Below, piece by piece: positions 36,657 through 46,758 of a DNA stretch of 64,000 nucleotides. Origin of the DNA: Chitinophagaceae bacterium. GTDB taxonomy: Bacteria > Bacteroidota > Bacteroidia > Chitinophagales > Chitinophagaceae. The position numbers were made by a program, and so were the translations under genes. Under the pieces are notes generated by a model. It saw only the letters and a program-made list of their open reading frames with translations, was not told the DNA's origin and searched no databases. The DNA is taken from the NCBI GenBank assembly GCA_016722465.1, contig JADKJC010000002.1, forward strand, positions 1,130,501 through 1,194,500, written 5' to 3'. Each line of letters opens with the position of its first letter. The first letter of the stretch is position 1.

Positions 36657-37406
36657 ATGAAAGCCATCTATCAGATCTTATCAGCAGCAGCACTGTTGAT
36701 AACAGTTGCTGCAAATGCACAGGTAGGTGTTGGAACCAATACACCCAACGCATCAGCAGTGCTGGATGTAAGCTCCACCAGCAAGGGATTATTACCACCC
36801 CGTATGACAACTGCCCAGCGTGACCTGATCAGTTCACCTGCCGTTGGTCTTACCATTTATAATACCAGTGCCAACCGCCTTGAATGCTACAATGGTACCG
36901 CATGGGCGGGATATGCTGTTGCCACACATTTTGTGGGCGAACTGTTTTGGAGGTGGCATTGTAGTATCCGTATGGAAGGAAAACGGTGTTGAAAAAGGCC
37001 TGGTAGCTACTTTAACAGATGTGAGTGCAGGTGCGGCATGGAGTAATGTAACAGCCACTTTAATTGGAGCAACCGCACAAAGCTTTACTGACGGGCAGGC
37101 CAATACCAATGCCATTATCGCACAGCCAGGCATACTGCCAGCGGCGCCAAACTGTGCAATGACTATGTATCAGGCGGCTTCAGCGACTGGTATTTACCGG
37201 CAACCTGGGAACTGAATGAATGCTTTATTGCAGCCGGGAAGGTGAATACGGTACTGGGGGCAGCGAATGGATTTCAAACCGGTTATTATTTGAGTTCTAC
37301 CGAATACAATATTACTTATGCCTATTCCAAAACATTCAGCAGCGGCACCACAGTGGGGCAATCCAAGTCGGATGTTTACAGGGTTCGTGCAGTCCGCAGA
37401 TTTTAA
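36657..37406 (+). CDS. Secreted protein with Lcl/DUF1566-type C-terminal domain, two frameshifts
   Basis: About 250 residues when joined. Signal peptide with ANAQVGVGTNTPNASAVLDVSS just after it, the usual head of Bacteroidota phage-tail-like or surface proteins, followed by GLLPPRMTTAQRDLI and YNTSANRLECYNG. After breaks near 36945 and 37132 come DYVSGGFSDWYLPATWELN, YYLSSTEYN, and RVRAVRRF at the very end, the DUF1566/Lcl fold. Exported; function unknown, proposed carbohydrate or surface binding. Confidence 0.75.
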
Positions 37407-37533
37407 GCGGCCACCAGTGCACATTCCCACAAGGACAATAAGTATTTGTAGATTCAATCCTGTAATTCAGTAGCTTTATTCTGGCAGTAATGCCATTTGA
37501 TTCCTTTTATTTTTAAACCTTAAATCATTAATC

Positions 37534-38047
37534 ATGAAGTTCTTTCGCATTCTTTGCACTGCTTTCCTGCTTACAATTGCGTCAGGTTTACATTCCAGGA
37601 TTTTAATGTACCTAAAGACTATACACCTAAAGTAGCGGCCGACTATATCAAATACGAAAAAGATATGATTGCAGCGGCCACCTGGCTAAAAGCCACAGCG
37701 CTGAATGAACAGGAAGAAAAGCACAAAGAAGTGGCTGCCTTTGTGATGAGCTGGATTGGCGGCAGCCCTACTGTAAAAGTTGAGATTAACGAAACCATTA
37801 TGGACTTTGAAAAAAGAACCCCGGTATGCTGGTATTGTACATGGCCTCCTGTGCAAAGTATGTGCTGGAAAATAATTACTCCAAAGACATGAGGGCTAAA
37901 CACAGGGCGGCGCTCCGGGATATGATCGCCGTATATAAAGCCGGGCAGGGAATCAAAAAAGATAAGAAAATGGAAAAGCTGATGAAGAGCGATGAGGCCG
38001 GGGAAATTGACAGCTGGCTATCAGACAATCTGAAGATCAGCAACTAA
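37534..38047 (+). CDS. Secreted protein of unknown function, two frameshifts
   Basis: About 171 residues when joined: MKFFRILCTAFLLTIASG signal peptide, then, with a C missing near 37600, QDFNVPKDYTPKVAADYIKYE, a long helical stretch, and with an A missing at the A6 run about 37810-37815, MLVLYMASCAKYVLENNYS and AALRDMIAVYKAGQGIKKDKK. Helical, Lys-rich, exported. No family recognised. Confidence 0.6.
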
Positions 38048-38079
38048 AGTATTACTGCAGCAGTGCTTGTATTACCGGC

Positions 38080-38801
38080 ATGAAGATAGTATTTCTGATG
38101 ATACCATTCCTTTATTTACGGTTGCTTAACAGCAGTTGCAATCAGGCGGCTCACACACATGAATCAAAAAGTAGCCATGCTGAGGCAGAGAATATCAGCA
38201 ATACCCCAACACTTAAAACTATCTGGACAGTGCAAAAAATGGTACCCCGTGGAGATCATCCGGGTGAACCTGAACCCGGATGATGTACCGGATTATTTTA
38301 TCATCGATCATTCCGGGATCAGCACAGGCATCTTCTTTAATGGAAAAGACAGCAGCGAAATTACAACTGACAGCGTGCATGCTCCATGGTCGAGGCCCGG
38401 CATTGAAATGGAATACAGGATCATTGATGTAAACTGTGGCGATCATCAGCAGGAGTTACTGGTATGTGGTGGTGGCGGCGGTACGGCAGGATTGTATCAC
38501 CTGCAGCATCTACCGCTTTGATGAAAAGAGCCGGCAGATGAAGATGATCTATGAAGAAACGATCAGTGATTCACACCATGATGAACAGGGAAACGATGTA
38601 ACTGATGAGATCAGTTATATCGATATCCTTAACAGGAATGATTCCTGCATCAACGGCATCAATGTAAGCAAGGGGCAGTACAAAACTGATGAAGGAATTT
38701 ATAAAATAGGGGAAGGGATAAGGCCGGTAAAAAAAAGTACGGTCAAAAGATACCTGTTTGATCCTGCATCAAACGGGTTTGTTGCCGTTAACTTACAATA
38801 A
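38080..38801 (+). CDS. Secreted lipoprotein-like protein, two frameshifts
   Basis: About 241 residues when joined. The start is hydrophobic (MKIVFLMIPFLYLRLL) with a possible lipobox Cys (NSSC). Then KKWYPVEIIRVNLNPDDVPDYF, a Cys-containing glycine stretch (VCGGGGGTAG), IYRFDEKSRQMKMIYEE, and VKRYLFDPASNGFVAV at the end. Breaks are near 38235 and 38490. A 32-base gap precedes it and the next gene starts 11 bases later, so it is probably one transcript with both neighbours. Function unknown. Confidence 0.55.
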
Positions 38802-38812
38802 CAGGCATCTGA

Positions 38813-39169
38813 ATGAAACAGCAAGACAACTCAACAGATAAAGTAGCCCTGCTGCACAACAAAGTGCGGAGCTGTTTAAAGCAGGGCTTAACGGATGATG
38901 CCATCATCGAAAAATTACAGGAAGAAAAGCTGGAGCGGTACTATATTGAAATCATCATCGAAAATATCCGTAACGAAGCGTCCGACCGGAAGAGTTTTAT
39001 CAACTCCATCATCATGGGTGCATTCTTTATCATTTGCGGGTTGCTGATCAATATCCTTTCATACAGGGTTTCTGAAAATAGGAGCAGTTCATCCTTCCTG
39101 CTTTTTTGGGGCATTGTCGTTACCGGGGTAGTAACCATCGTGAGAGGTTTTATACTTTATAGAAAATAA
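38813..39169 (+). CDS. Small membrane protein of unknown function
   Basis: 118 residues. A helical N-terminal half (ALLHNKVRSCLKQGLTDDAIIEKLQEE) followed by two membrane helices (about residues 64-84 and 94-112). Starts 11 bases after the preceding gene. No family recognised. Confidence 0.6.
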   Translation: MKQQDNSTDKVALLHNKVRSCLKQGLTDDAIIEKLQEEKLERYYIEIIIENIRNEASDRKSFINSIIMGAFFIICGLLINILSYRVSENRSSSSFLLFWGIVVTGVVTIVRGFILYRK

Positions 39170-39276
39170 ACACTGCTACTTTCAGCGGTAACAGTCATTC
39201 CATTTTGGCGTACCAATGGAATACAGTAGTTTTAAACTGCGGCAAAACAGGAGCTGCCGACATAAAACTTACCAGC

Positions 39277-39753
39277 ATGAGTTTAACAGCACAAATAGCT
39301 AAACACATCAGGGACATTCACTTTGGTGGCAACTGGACGGTATCCAACCTGAAAGATACCCTGGCAGATGTAAACTGGCAACAGGCCACTACAAAGGTTC
39401 ATTCTTTTAATACCATTGCCACCCTTGTTTTCCATACCAATTATTTCGTGGGTGTGGTGCTGAAAGTACTGCAGGGGGAATTACTCAATGGCAGTGATAA
39501 ATTAAGTTTTAACCACCCCCAGATTGAATGTGAGGAAGACTGGCAACAGATGCTGAACAAATGCTGGACAGAGGCGGAGGCGTTTGCAGTGCTTGTAGAG
39601 CAGTTGCCCGAACAGCAACTCTGGGAAGATTTTTCAGATAGTAAATATGGCAATTACTACAGGAACATTCATGGCATTATCGAACACAGCCATTACCACC
39701 TGGGGCAAATAGTGCTGATAAAAAAAATTCTGCAGCAGGAAGCCGAAAGTTAA
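39277..39753 (+). CDS. DinB-like four-helix-bundle protein
   Basis: 158 residues from ATG 39277. The pattern HIRDIHFGGNWTVSNLKDTL, NTIATLVFHTNYFVGVVLKVL and IIEHSHYHLGQIVLIKK gives three spaced His residues, like the metal site of the DinB/YfiT fold. Members of this family include thiol transferases and damage-induced proteins; the role here is unknown. The start is chosen at MSLTAQIAKHI; a longer in-frame open region upstream has no clear start. Confidence 0.7.
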   Translation: MSLTAQIAKHIRDIHFGGNWTVSNLKDTLADVNWQQATTKVHSFNTIATLVFHTNYFVGVVLKVLQGELLNGSDKLSFNHPQIECEEDWQQMLNKCWTEAEAFAVLVEQLPEQQLWEDFSDSKYGNYYRNIHGIIEHSHYHLGQIVLIKKILQQEAES

Positions 39754-39887
39754 TAGTACTTTGTTGTGATGAACAATGAAATTAAGTTTACACTTATACT
39801 AATCGTGAACGGAGAATTTTATGATCAGTAATATCTTCTTTGTTACTGCATATTAAAACCCTGACCATCATAAAAATCTGTGTTCTA

Positions 39888-39986
39888 GAAAAAAGCCTCC
39901 CGTTATTGCAGCATTGCAAGGCTACGATGCAACCGGCTGAAGTGGATTACCTGTTAAGGGCGCAGGCCATTGTTGTGAAGAAATGA
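39888..39986 (+). pseudogene. Short C-terminal gene remnant
   Basis: Within a 324-base gap there is an open stretch reading LPLLQHCKATMQPAEVDYLL and AIVVKK before a stop at 39986, without a start codon. It looks like the last 30 codons of some gene. Nothing else recognisable in the gap 39754-40077. Confidence 0.3.
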
Positions 39987-40077
39987 AGAAGCGAGCCTTC
40001 CTTTTCCCTCATTTTTTAATTTCTTAACTGCTTCACTCCTTCATTTATTTCCTAATTTCAGCAACAAATAAACCGGA

Positions 40078-40447
<370 letters not shown>

Positions 40448-40521
40448 TCCACCTGCCAAAAACCGGGATTGATGCAATGATATCCCCTCACTAAGCGATA
40501 CCTCTTAAATATTCAACCCTT

Positions 40522-40808
40522 TTATTTCAACGAAAACCTTAGCACCGCTGCCGGGATTATTCTCACAGAAACACCAGCCTGCGAAAATTCCGGTAACTGT
40601 TCTGCTCTCTTAAAAACACTCAGACTGGATGCCTTTCCCTTGTTATTTGCAGACGCTGCAAACAATGGAATGCTGCCGGCCATCAACACGTCGCTGGTTA
40701 CATAACCCAAGGAGCATACTATGCGGTTAAGCCCATCTAAATTAAACCATCCATCATTATCCGAAGAACCATTACTGGTAGCGGTAGCAATAATGTTGGG
40801 CGCAAGCT
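40522..40808 (-). pseudogene. 3' fragment of a larger gene
   Basis: Open on the minus strand from 40808 without a start: NIIATATSNGSSDNDGWFNL, GLNRIVCSLGYVTSDVLMAG, AEQLPEFSQAGVSVRIIP. The coding signal stops abruptly at about 40808, beyond which the sequence has a different texture, so the gene was cut there. No family recognised. Confidence 0.5.
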
Positions 40809-40940
40809 ATGAGCCTCTAACGTCCTGAAATAGGTTGAAACGAAATCGTGTAAATCTAAATCAGACAACCCATGGCAATTGACAAGGTATTAATCACACG
40901 TCTAATTTGTTTTACACTTTACTTGATTTTAAATTGGTAT

Positions 40941-41798
40941 CTACTCAATAATAAATTTATAACCCCTGCCATGTACATTAATAAATTTAATGGAGTTATC
41001 GTCGCTTAATTTCTTACGTAACTTAGACACCAATACATCAACATTTCTACTGATCACAACTATACCTTTATCTTCCCAGATCTCTTTCATCAGTTTTTCC
41101 CTTTCTACAACCTGATTTATATTTTCTGCAAATATTTTCAGTGCTTTTGTTTCATTTTCGGAAAGCTTAATACTGTTATTCTCAATTGTAAGAACATTAT
41201 TAGCTGCGTAGAATCTAAATTTTCCTAATTGTATGTAATCATTATTATCGATAATTGATGCTGCCTCTTCTTTTTTCCGAAACTTATCTTTCACATAAAA
41301 ACCAGCAAAACCCAAAGGAATGATCAATAGTGTCAACCAAAAGAAATTAAACTTATTTGTCTTCAAAAGATCAATTTCAATAACATAACAACCAACCTCC
41401 AGCGTACGGCCCCTGCAGGGTGTTACATTGCCTGTTTTGTCATTTATTTCGAACGCAAAGACAGTTTCCTTTTGTTTACAATTCCTCAAATTCACTACAT
41501 AATCTTTTGCCAAAGCGTTTTTTTTAAACTCTCGTTCAACTATATTGATTAGTGTATCTGAAATAAAACTAAAGTTGTTTTGAAAGGAAATCTGGTATGT
41601 ATTTTCATTTAATTTCTTAACCGGCAGCACTCTGGATGAAGAATCTTTAGCTGAAAGCAACAACTGATGCCCTATATCACGTAATACCACTTCCAAATGA
41701 TTTTCAGGGATTTCATTTTTTTTATTGATAAATGCAACAGCAGAAATCAAAATAACAATTATCATGATGGAAGATCCGAACAGAATAAATGGCTTCAT
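40941..41798 (-). CDS. Membrane-anchored winged-helix transcription regulator (ToxR-like topology reversed)
   Basis: 285 residues. TM helix near residues 5-23, a periplasmic region of about 120 residues (Cys-containing: NLRNCKQKETVFAFEIN, GRTLEVGCYVIEIDLL), a second TM helix about 153-171, then a C-terminal OmpR/PhoB-type winged helix (IQLGKFRFYAANNVLTIENN, LSENETKALKIFAENINQVVEREKL, DVLVSKLRKKLSDD, VHGRGYKFIIE). So sensing outside and DNA binding inside without a kinase: a one-component signal transducer. Divergent from the Asp-box lipoprotein gene at 41945, a natural target. Confidence 0.8.
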   Translation of the reverse strand: MKPFILFGSSIMIIVILISAVAFINKKNEIPENHLEVVLRDIGHQLLLSAKDSSSRVLPVKKLNENTYQISFQNNFSFISDTLINIVEREFKKNALAKDYVVNLRNCKQKETVFAFEINDKTGNVTPCRGRTLEVGCYVIEIDLLKTNKFNFFWLTLLIIPLGFAGFYVKDKFRKKEEAASIIDNNDYIQLGKFRFYAANNVLTIENNSIKLSENETKALKIFAENINQVVEREKLMKEIWEDKGIVVISRNVDVLVSKLRKKLSDDNSIKFINVHGRGYKFIIE

Positions 41799-41944
41799 GT
41801 GTGCAAAATAATCTATTACACCTCAGTTTTCGGTGGTTTTACAAAGGTTTTACGCATCTTTTACAACTTTTTACTACCAAAAAGCTTCCCGATAGTTGAC
41901 TCCCGATACCTTTATTGTATTGTTTCACCAAATAAAGTATAGCC

Positions 41945-42979
41945 ATGAAAATCTATAACCTTTCTTTTTTGCTCCTTTTTCAATTACTTTCCTGTAACCA
42001 GGCGCCAGAATTTTCACAGGCAAATCAAAAAGGAGAGACGACTGGAACTGCAAACATCGTTTTTAGATCTACAGATGACGGGCAAACCTGGCAGGACATC
42101 AGCAAAGGGCTGCCAGAAAATTTGCGGAAAGATCGTATCCAGGGAGATAGCATCTTTGCAAATGATAAAGGGTTGTTTTTAAAGCTTGGAAGTGAACTCT
42201 ATCACAGTACTGCAAATGCCGCAGCTCCTTTTTGGACCAAAGCGTTTTCCCCTGGCGAAAATAGCAGCATTGCCTCCGGTAAGTCCGGGATATTTGCCTA
42301 CAAGTACTGGGGTGTAAATTTGAAAACAGCAAACGGAACGAGTGTATGGTCGCCGGTATTCGAAAATTTTCAGGAGCCAAGAATACGCAGCACTTTTGAG
42401 ACTGCCGGAGGTACAATTTTCATCGGCACCGACAAAGGTTTTTTTAAATCTGATAACGGTGGAGCAACCTGGAAACATGTATATGCCGGGGGCTTGGTAG
42501 GGAATTTGGCAGAGTCGAATGGCGTACTATTGGCGACCAGTATGAGCAGGATAATTAGATCGACTGATAATGGCGATACCTGGGCGGTGGTGAACAGTGA
42601 GGACGCTGTGGCCTGGGATGTAAAACAGATCAACGGTGGATTCGCTGCTATCACTGCCAGTTCAGCGTCGGATACCAGGAGGTTAAGGACATCCTACAAC
42701 GGCGGTAAAACCTGGCAGCCCATTGATACCATTCAGGACAAAATTGTTAATGATTCAATATGGCGGACCTGGGATGATCGCCCTTTTCTGCAACGCTCCA
42801 TGACTTCAATTATCCAGGTTGGTGAAAACTTTGTTTGTGTTCATCCTGACGGCATTTTCAGATCATCAGACAAGGGAAAAACATGGAAATTATTACTTCC
42901 TGCTATAAAAGATAAGGTCTTCAATTTATTTATTTCAGGCAACGTGATCTATGCAATACCCAGCAAGGCTGGATGTTGA
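41945..42979 (+). CDS. Lipoprotein with BNR/Asp-box propeller repeats
   Basis: 344 residues. Lipoprotein signal ending FQLLSCNQ (Cys about residue 18). At least five Asp-box motifs (S-x-D-x-G-x-T-W): RSTDDGQTW, KSDNGGATW, RSTDNGDTW, TSYNGGKTW, RSSDKGKTW. This gives a six- or seven-bladed propeller of the sialidase/VPS10/YCF48 group; sialidase catalytic residues are not evident, so binding or scaffold is likelier. Divergent from the membrane regulator gene. Confidence 0.75.
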   Translation: MKIYNLSFLLLFQLLSCNQAPEFSQANQKGETTGTANIVFRSTDDGQTWQDISKGLPENLRKDRIQGDSIFANDKGLFLKLGSELYHSTANAAAPFWTKAFSPGENSSIASGKSGIFAYKYWGVNLKTANGTSVWSPVFENFQEPRIRSTFETAGGTIFIGTDKGFFKSDNGGATWKHVYAGGLVGNLAESNGVLLATSMSRIIRSTDNGDTWAVVNSEDAVAWDVKQINGGFAAITASSASDTRRLRTSYNGGKTWQPIDTIQDKIVNDSIWRTWDDRPFLQRSMTSIIQVGENFVCVHPDGIFRSSDKGKTWKLLLPAIKDKVFNLFISGNVIYAIPSKAGC

Positions 42980-43127
42980 AATATTCCAAACGCAACAAAA
43001 ACTTTTGTTTTTTTGAAATTCTTAAAGATGAATACGATAAAAAATATTCCCCTCTATATCTTGTTCTGTTTATTGGTTCGTGAAGACAGGAGCCAGGACG
43101 AAGGAATCTGTTTTAATAAATAAGTAT

Positions 43128-44896
43128 ATGACCAATTTATATGCAATTTGCCTGACAATTTTAAGTAGCTGCGTGTTCTCTGCATGCGGAAATAAGCTTA
43201 TTTCAACAACTTCATTTGACCAATTACAGCCTAATGAAGTCAAAACTAAAAAACCATCTATTGTTGCAAAGCTTAAAGAAAATTCTCAACTACCTATTAA
43301 AGAAAGGATAGCACTTTATCATAAACTCAAAGAAGAAAATTCGACATTATATGATTTTGGCAATGAGACAGAATTAACAATGTACGGGTACTCGTTTTTA
43401 TGGGGAAATAATTTACCTGATGCTATTGCCATTTTTGAACTCGTTATTTCTGAATTTCCTGATTCGGCTAATGCTTATGATAGTAAGGGTGAGGCATATC
43501 TTCAGGCAAAAGATAGTGTTAAAGCACTTCAATATTATGAGAAAGCATTGCTGATGAACCCTGATAATTTTCATGCAGAAGATGTTATCGAACAAATTAA
43601 ATTTCCAACTAAAAAGCCTTTAGCCCCACCAGAAAAATTTTCAAAAGTCTATGCCGGAAATGATTATAAAGCAGATTTAGATCAATTAGGGCAAAAGTTA
43701 TTAGCCGTTCATACGCATGCACTTAAATTTATAACGAAAGAGCAGTTTTGGAAAAATATTGAAAGTAAAAAATCATTGATTACCGGAAAAACGACCTATG
43801 CAGAATTTGCCTGGCATTGTAATGCTATCATTGCAAGTATTGGTTGTTCGCATACTGCATCTTCTACCATGCAAAATGACTACCATGAGTTTTCCATATT
43901 GCCTTTAGAGAATAGTTTTCCATTACAAGTTAGATGGGTAAATAAGCAATTGTTTGTGGTAAATCCAATGAATAATGCAGATAAGGTAAAAGTAAAAGAC
44001 GAAATTTTGAGCATAAACGGCATTGAAACAGCAAATCTCATTTCAGATATTTACGAACACATCGTTGCACAAGCTAATATTCAAACTTTTAAAACTCACC
44101 ATTTCAATACCTATTTTGCTGCTTTAATACCCTACGCATTAGGATTGCCAAATACTTTTGAAATTGTTGTTAAAGAAAATAGTGGTTCAATTAAATTGCA
44201 CAAAGCCGAAGAGATGGCAACTGAACTATATGATCCTTCTATAAATAGCTGCTCAAAAGATTTGTGTTTAGAAATTTTAGAGGGAAAACAGCTGTTTTAA
44301 CTATCTCATCTTTCAATTATTATGAGTGGAACAATTATCCTGTTTTTAAATCTTTCCTTGATAGCAGTATGAAGGTTATCGAAAATAAAAAGATTGAAAA
44401 TCTAATTATTGATGTGAGATATAACAGAGGCGGCTCTCAATATCCAAGTATTTACTTGCTTCAACATCTTATGGATAAACCATTTACCTATTACTCAAAG
44501 GCAGAATTTGAAGGAAAAACAGATAAAATGTATGGTGAAGAAATTATTTATCCTTTTGAAAATCGTTTTAAAGGAAAAGTTTATTTTCTGATTGATGGAA
44601 ATGGTAATTCTACCACAGGGCATTTTATGAGTTTAGTGAAAGCACATAATTTAGGAACAATAATTGGCGAGGAGTTGGGTTCTAATCAATTCTGTACGGC
44701 TGGACAAACGCTGTTTCGCTTGAGTAATACAAAATTAGTAGTCTCTTCGGCGAATAATACGCATGTATCTACAGCTACAAAGTTGCCAGATGAAATAGGT
44801 ATACTCCCTGATTATTATGTGTCACAAAGTATAGATGACTATTTAAACAAAGTGGATGCTGTAAAGAATTATACACTAAAACTCATTAGAAAATAA
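43128..44896 (+). CDS. S41-family C-terminal processing peptidase-like lipoprotein with TPR repeat, frameshifted
   Basis: About 590 residues. Start ATG 43128 (MTNLYAICLTILSSCVF) gives a lipobox SAC. A TPR-like repeat (AYDSKGEAYLQAKDSVKALQ), a PDZ-like segment (KVKDEILSINGIE) and an S41 core: DVRYNRGGSQYPS and FLIDGNGNSTTGHFMSL with the catalytic Ser, then a downstream Lys-bearing helix. The frame breaks once at the A4 run near 44284-44287 (GKTAVLTISSFNYYEW restored by one A). Probably exported and anchored; role in cell-envelope proteolysis inferred. Confidence 0.8.
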
Positions 44897-44912
44897 TATG
44901 AAATTTTCCGTC

Positions 44913-44945
44913 CCGCCATGTTTCGTGTGCCACGAACCACGGCGG
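44913..44945. repeat. Inverted repeat, 15-bp arms
   Basis: CCGCCATGTTTCGTG (44913-44927), loop TGC, CACGAACCACGGCGG (44931-44945), pairing except two G-U positions. It lies between the S41 gene and the lipoprotein gene, shortly before the 29-bp direct repeat. Word content (TTCGTG/CACGAA, CCAC) recalls the element at 12371. Confidence 0.6.
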
Positions 44946-44949
44946 ATTA

Positions 44950-44978
44950 GAAGTATTAATTTGAATCTTAAGTAATTA
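44950..44978. repeat. 29-bp direct repeat, upstream copy
   Basis: Starts GAAGTATTAATTTGAATC and is identical base for base to 45649-45677, the last codons and stop of the lipoprotein gene at 44988. Reads as the leftover 3' end of a paralogous gene that once stood here. Confidence 0.7.
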
Positions 44979-44987
44979 AAAAAAATT

Positions 44988-45674
44988 ATGAAATACCTAT
45001 ACGGATACGCTTTGTTCTGGATGTTTGCCTTTTGTACTTCCTGTGGAGGGCAAAACAAAACAGACCTCCCAAAAGATAATATCAAATCCAAAACCAAAGA
45101 CAAAGTCACATCTCCCGTATCTGATGAACCTGATGTTTTCACCAAGTATGAATATACTGATGCTAATGGTAAGCCTGTAATAATACAAAATGGTTACCCG
45201 AGAGGTGGAATAAAATATACTGACCCTAATGGCAATGTGTACAGTTACGCTGTATTTTGGAGCCGGATAATCAATGACACCGATAATCCGCTGGAAATGA
45301 AGATTGACTTACCTATAAATTCTTATGAGATTTCGAATTTTCCAGGTAGATACTTTAAAGTATTGGTTCCTGCCGACACTATAACACTTGATAGAGTCCC
45401 CTTGATAAATCAGACAGATATAGCATCTTTTTTAGATAGTAATATTCACAAACCGTCTTCATTCAAAAGAACTATTAATCCAAAAGAATCGGGTGGTTTT
45501 TACTTTGTAATGCTCATCTCGACCTTAGAAGCAACTGGTATGACACGAACAGGACTTAGCTTGAAAGGGCAAGACCTTTTTTACAAAATATCAAGATATT
45601 CCGTCACGAAACCATCATCATTAATAGACGAAAAAGAAATTCATTGTGGAAGTATTAATTTGAATCTTAAGTAA
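44988..45674 (+). CDS. Lipoprotein of unknown function, member of a local paralog group
   Basis: 228 residues. Signal ends CTSCGGQN (lipobox Cys about 19). N-terminal linker is Lys/Asp rich. The mature part is beta-rich (FTKYEYTDANGKPVIIQNG, YPRGGIKYTDPNGNVYSYAVFW). A 29-bp stretch at its end is repeated just upstream, and a related beginning (MKYIHPNAFFLVAVYHSSGG) stands at 46421, so it belonged to a tandem family. Function unknown. Confidence 0.65.
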   Translation: MKYLYGYALFWMFAFCTSCGGQNKTDLPKDNIKSKTKDKVTSPVSDEPDVFTKYEYTDANGKPVIIQNGYPRGGIKYTDPNGNVYSYAVFWSRIINDTDNPLEMKIDLPINSYEISNFPGRYFKVLVPADTITLDRVPLINQTDIASFLDSNIHKPSSFKRTINPKESGGFYFVMLISTLEATGMTRTGLSLKGQDLFYKISRYSVTKPSSLIDEKEIHCGSINLNLK

Positions 45675-45677
45675 TTA
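45649..45677. repeat. 29-bp direct repeat, downstream copy
   Basis: Second copy of the repeat at 44950-44978, here covering the last codons and stop of the lipoprotein gene. Confidence 0.7.
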
Positions 45678-45866
45678 TTGGGGGAAGCTGGTTTCAGCCT
45701 GTTCCGTAAGATTAGAATTTGCAAAGCATTTTATCGGCAATACCCCGTGCTGACAAGAGTATTTTTGTTGCACCAACTTTAAAAGAATACGAATAATAAA
45801 AGAAATGCCTTACACGGATTTGATTTATCAGAAGATATATATATGTTAATTAAAACTACAAAAAAT

Positions 45867-46409
45867 ATGAAAAAAATTATTTATGGACTGATCTTATTGC
45901 TGGTTGTAGTAAGCGGGTTAGTATTAGCTAATCGTAAATTTAAAAATGAAACTTCTAAAAAGTCAATCCCAAAGCCTCTCTCTTCTGCTGACAGGGAAGC
46001 TGCAATGAAAGAATGGGAGGCTACACCTGCTGGTATAATGTTCAAAAAATGGGAAGCGTCTCCCGCAGGTAAAAAAGTGTATGCCGCTGAAGCTAAAATA
46101 AGGAAGTCCATTACCGATTCTGCCAATATGGAGGCTGTTGTAACGGATCTTTCTCTTCCTCCAGGCTCACGATTAGGTTTCGGGGTGATGGTGAGGATTA
46201 ATGGCGACGATTATATTCTTGGTTATGGGCCGGAAAAGTTTATTGAAATGCAGCAATTGCAAAGCCTGAAAGTTAACGACAAAATAATTATAAGAAGCCG
46301 TAGTGTATCGCATGCGCCCAAGTATTCATATCCAATAATATCGATCAACTATGTAGAACGGGATGGTAAAATAATTTATAAACGTGTCCCTGGCAAAGAC
46401 GGTTGCTGA
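45867..46409 (+). CDS. Small membrane-anchored protein with WEA(T/S)PAG repeat
   Basis: 180 residues from ATG 45867 (MKKIIYGLILLLVVVSGLVL); an ATG at 45843 is an alternative. One N-terminal membrane helix, then a charged helical region containing two close copies of a short unit (EWEATPAGIMFK and KWEASPAGKKVY), and a C-terminal beta domain (SRLGFGVMVRINGDDYILGYG). No family recognised. Confidence 0.6.
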   Translation: MKKIIYGLILLLVVVSGLVLANRKFKNETSKKSIPKPLSSADREAAMKEWEATPAGIMFKKWEASPAGKKVYAAEAKIRKSITDSANMEAVVTDLSLPPGSRLGFGVMVRINGDDYILGYGPEKFIEMQQLQSLKVNDKIIIRSRSVSHAPKYSYPIISINYVERDGKIIYKRVPGKDGC

Positions 46410-46420
46410 GTAAATAAATT

Positions 46421-46600
46421 ATGAAATACATACACCCGAATGCTTTTTTCCTGGTGGCTGTTTATCATAGCTCCGGTGGACAAAACCAAACAACCGTACC
46501 ACAACACCGTATCTGTAGTTTTTACCGGCAATAAAAAACAAGCCGGCACTTACCAATCAGATTTCTTATTAACGCCTGGCAAGCTTGAAATGTCATTCCG
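46421..46600 (+). pseudogene. Decayed copy of the CGGQN lipoprotein gene
   Basis: ATG 46421 reads MKYIHPNAFFLVAVYHSSGG then QNQTT, like the start of the gene at 44988 (MKYLYGYALF...CGGQN). The lipobox Cys is replaced by Ser and the frame then ends and shifts. A broken paralog. Confidence 0.5.
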
Positions 46601-46758
46601 GGGATAAAGTACTGGAATTTAAATCCCTGGTTGAATTGACAGGCACCAACCAACTGAAATGGGAAGTATTCAGCAGAGCATCCTATACACGGTATTTTAC
46701 CAATGGCTATTTCAAATTAAATAAAGTGGAGAATAATCCTGCAATCAAACAAGGGCTT

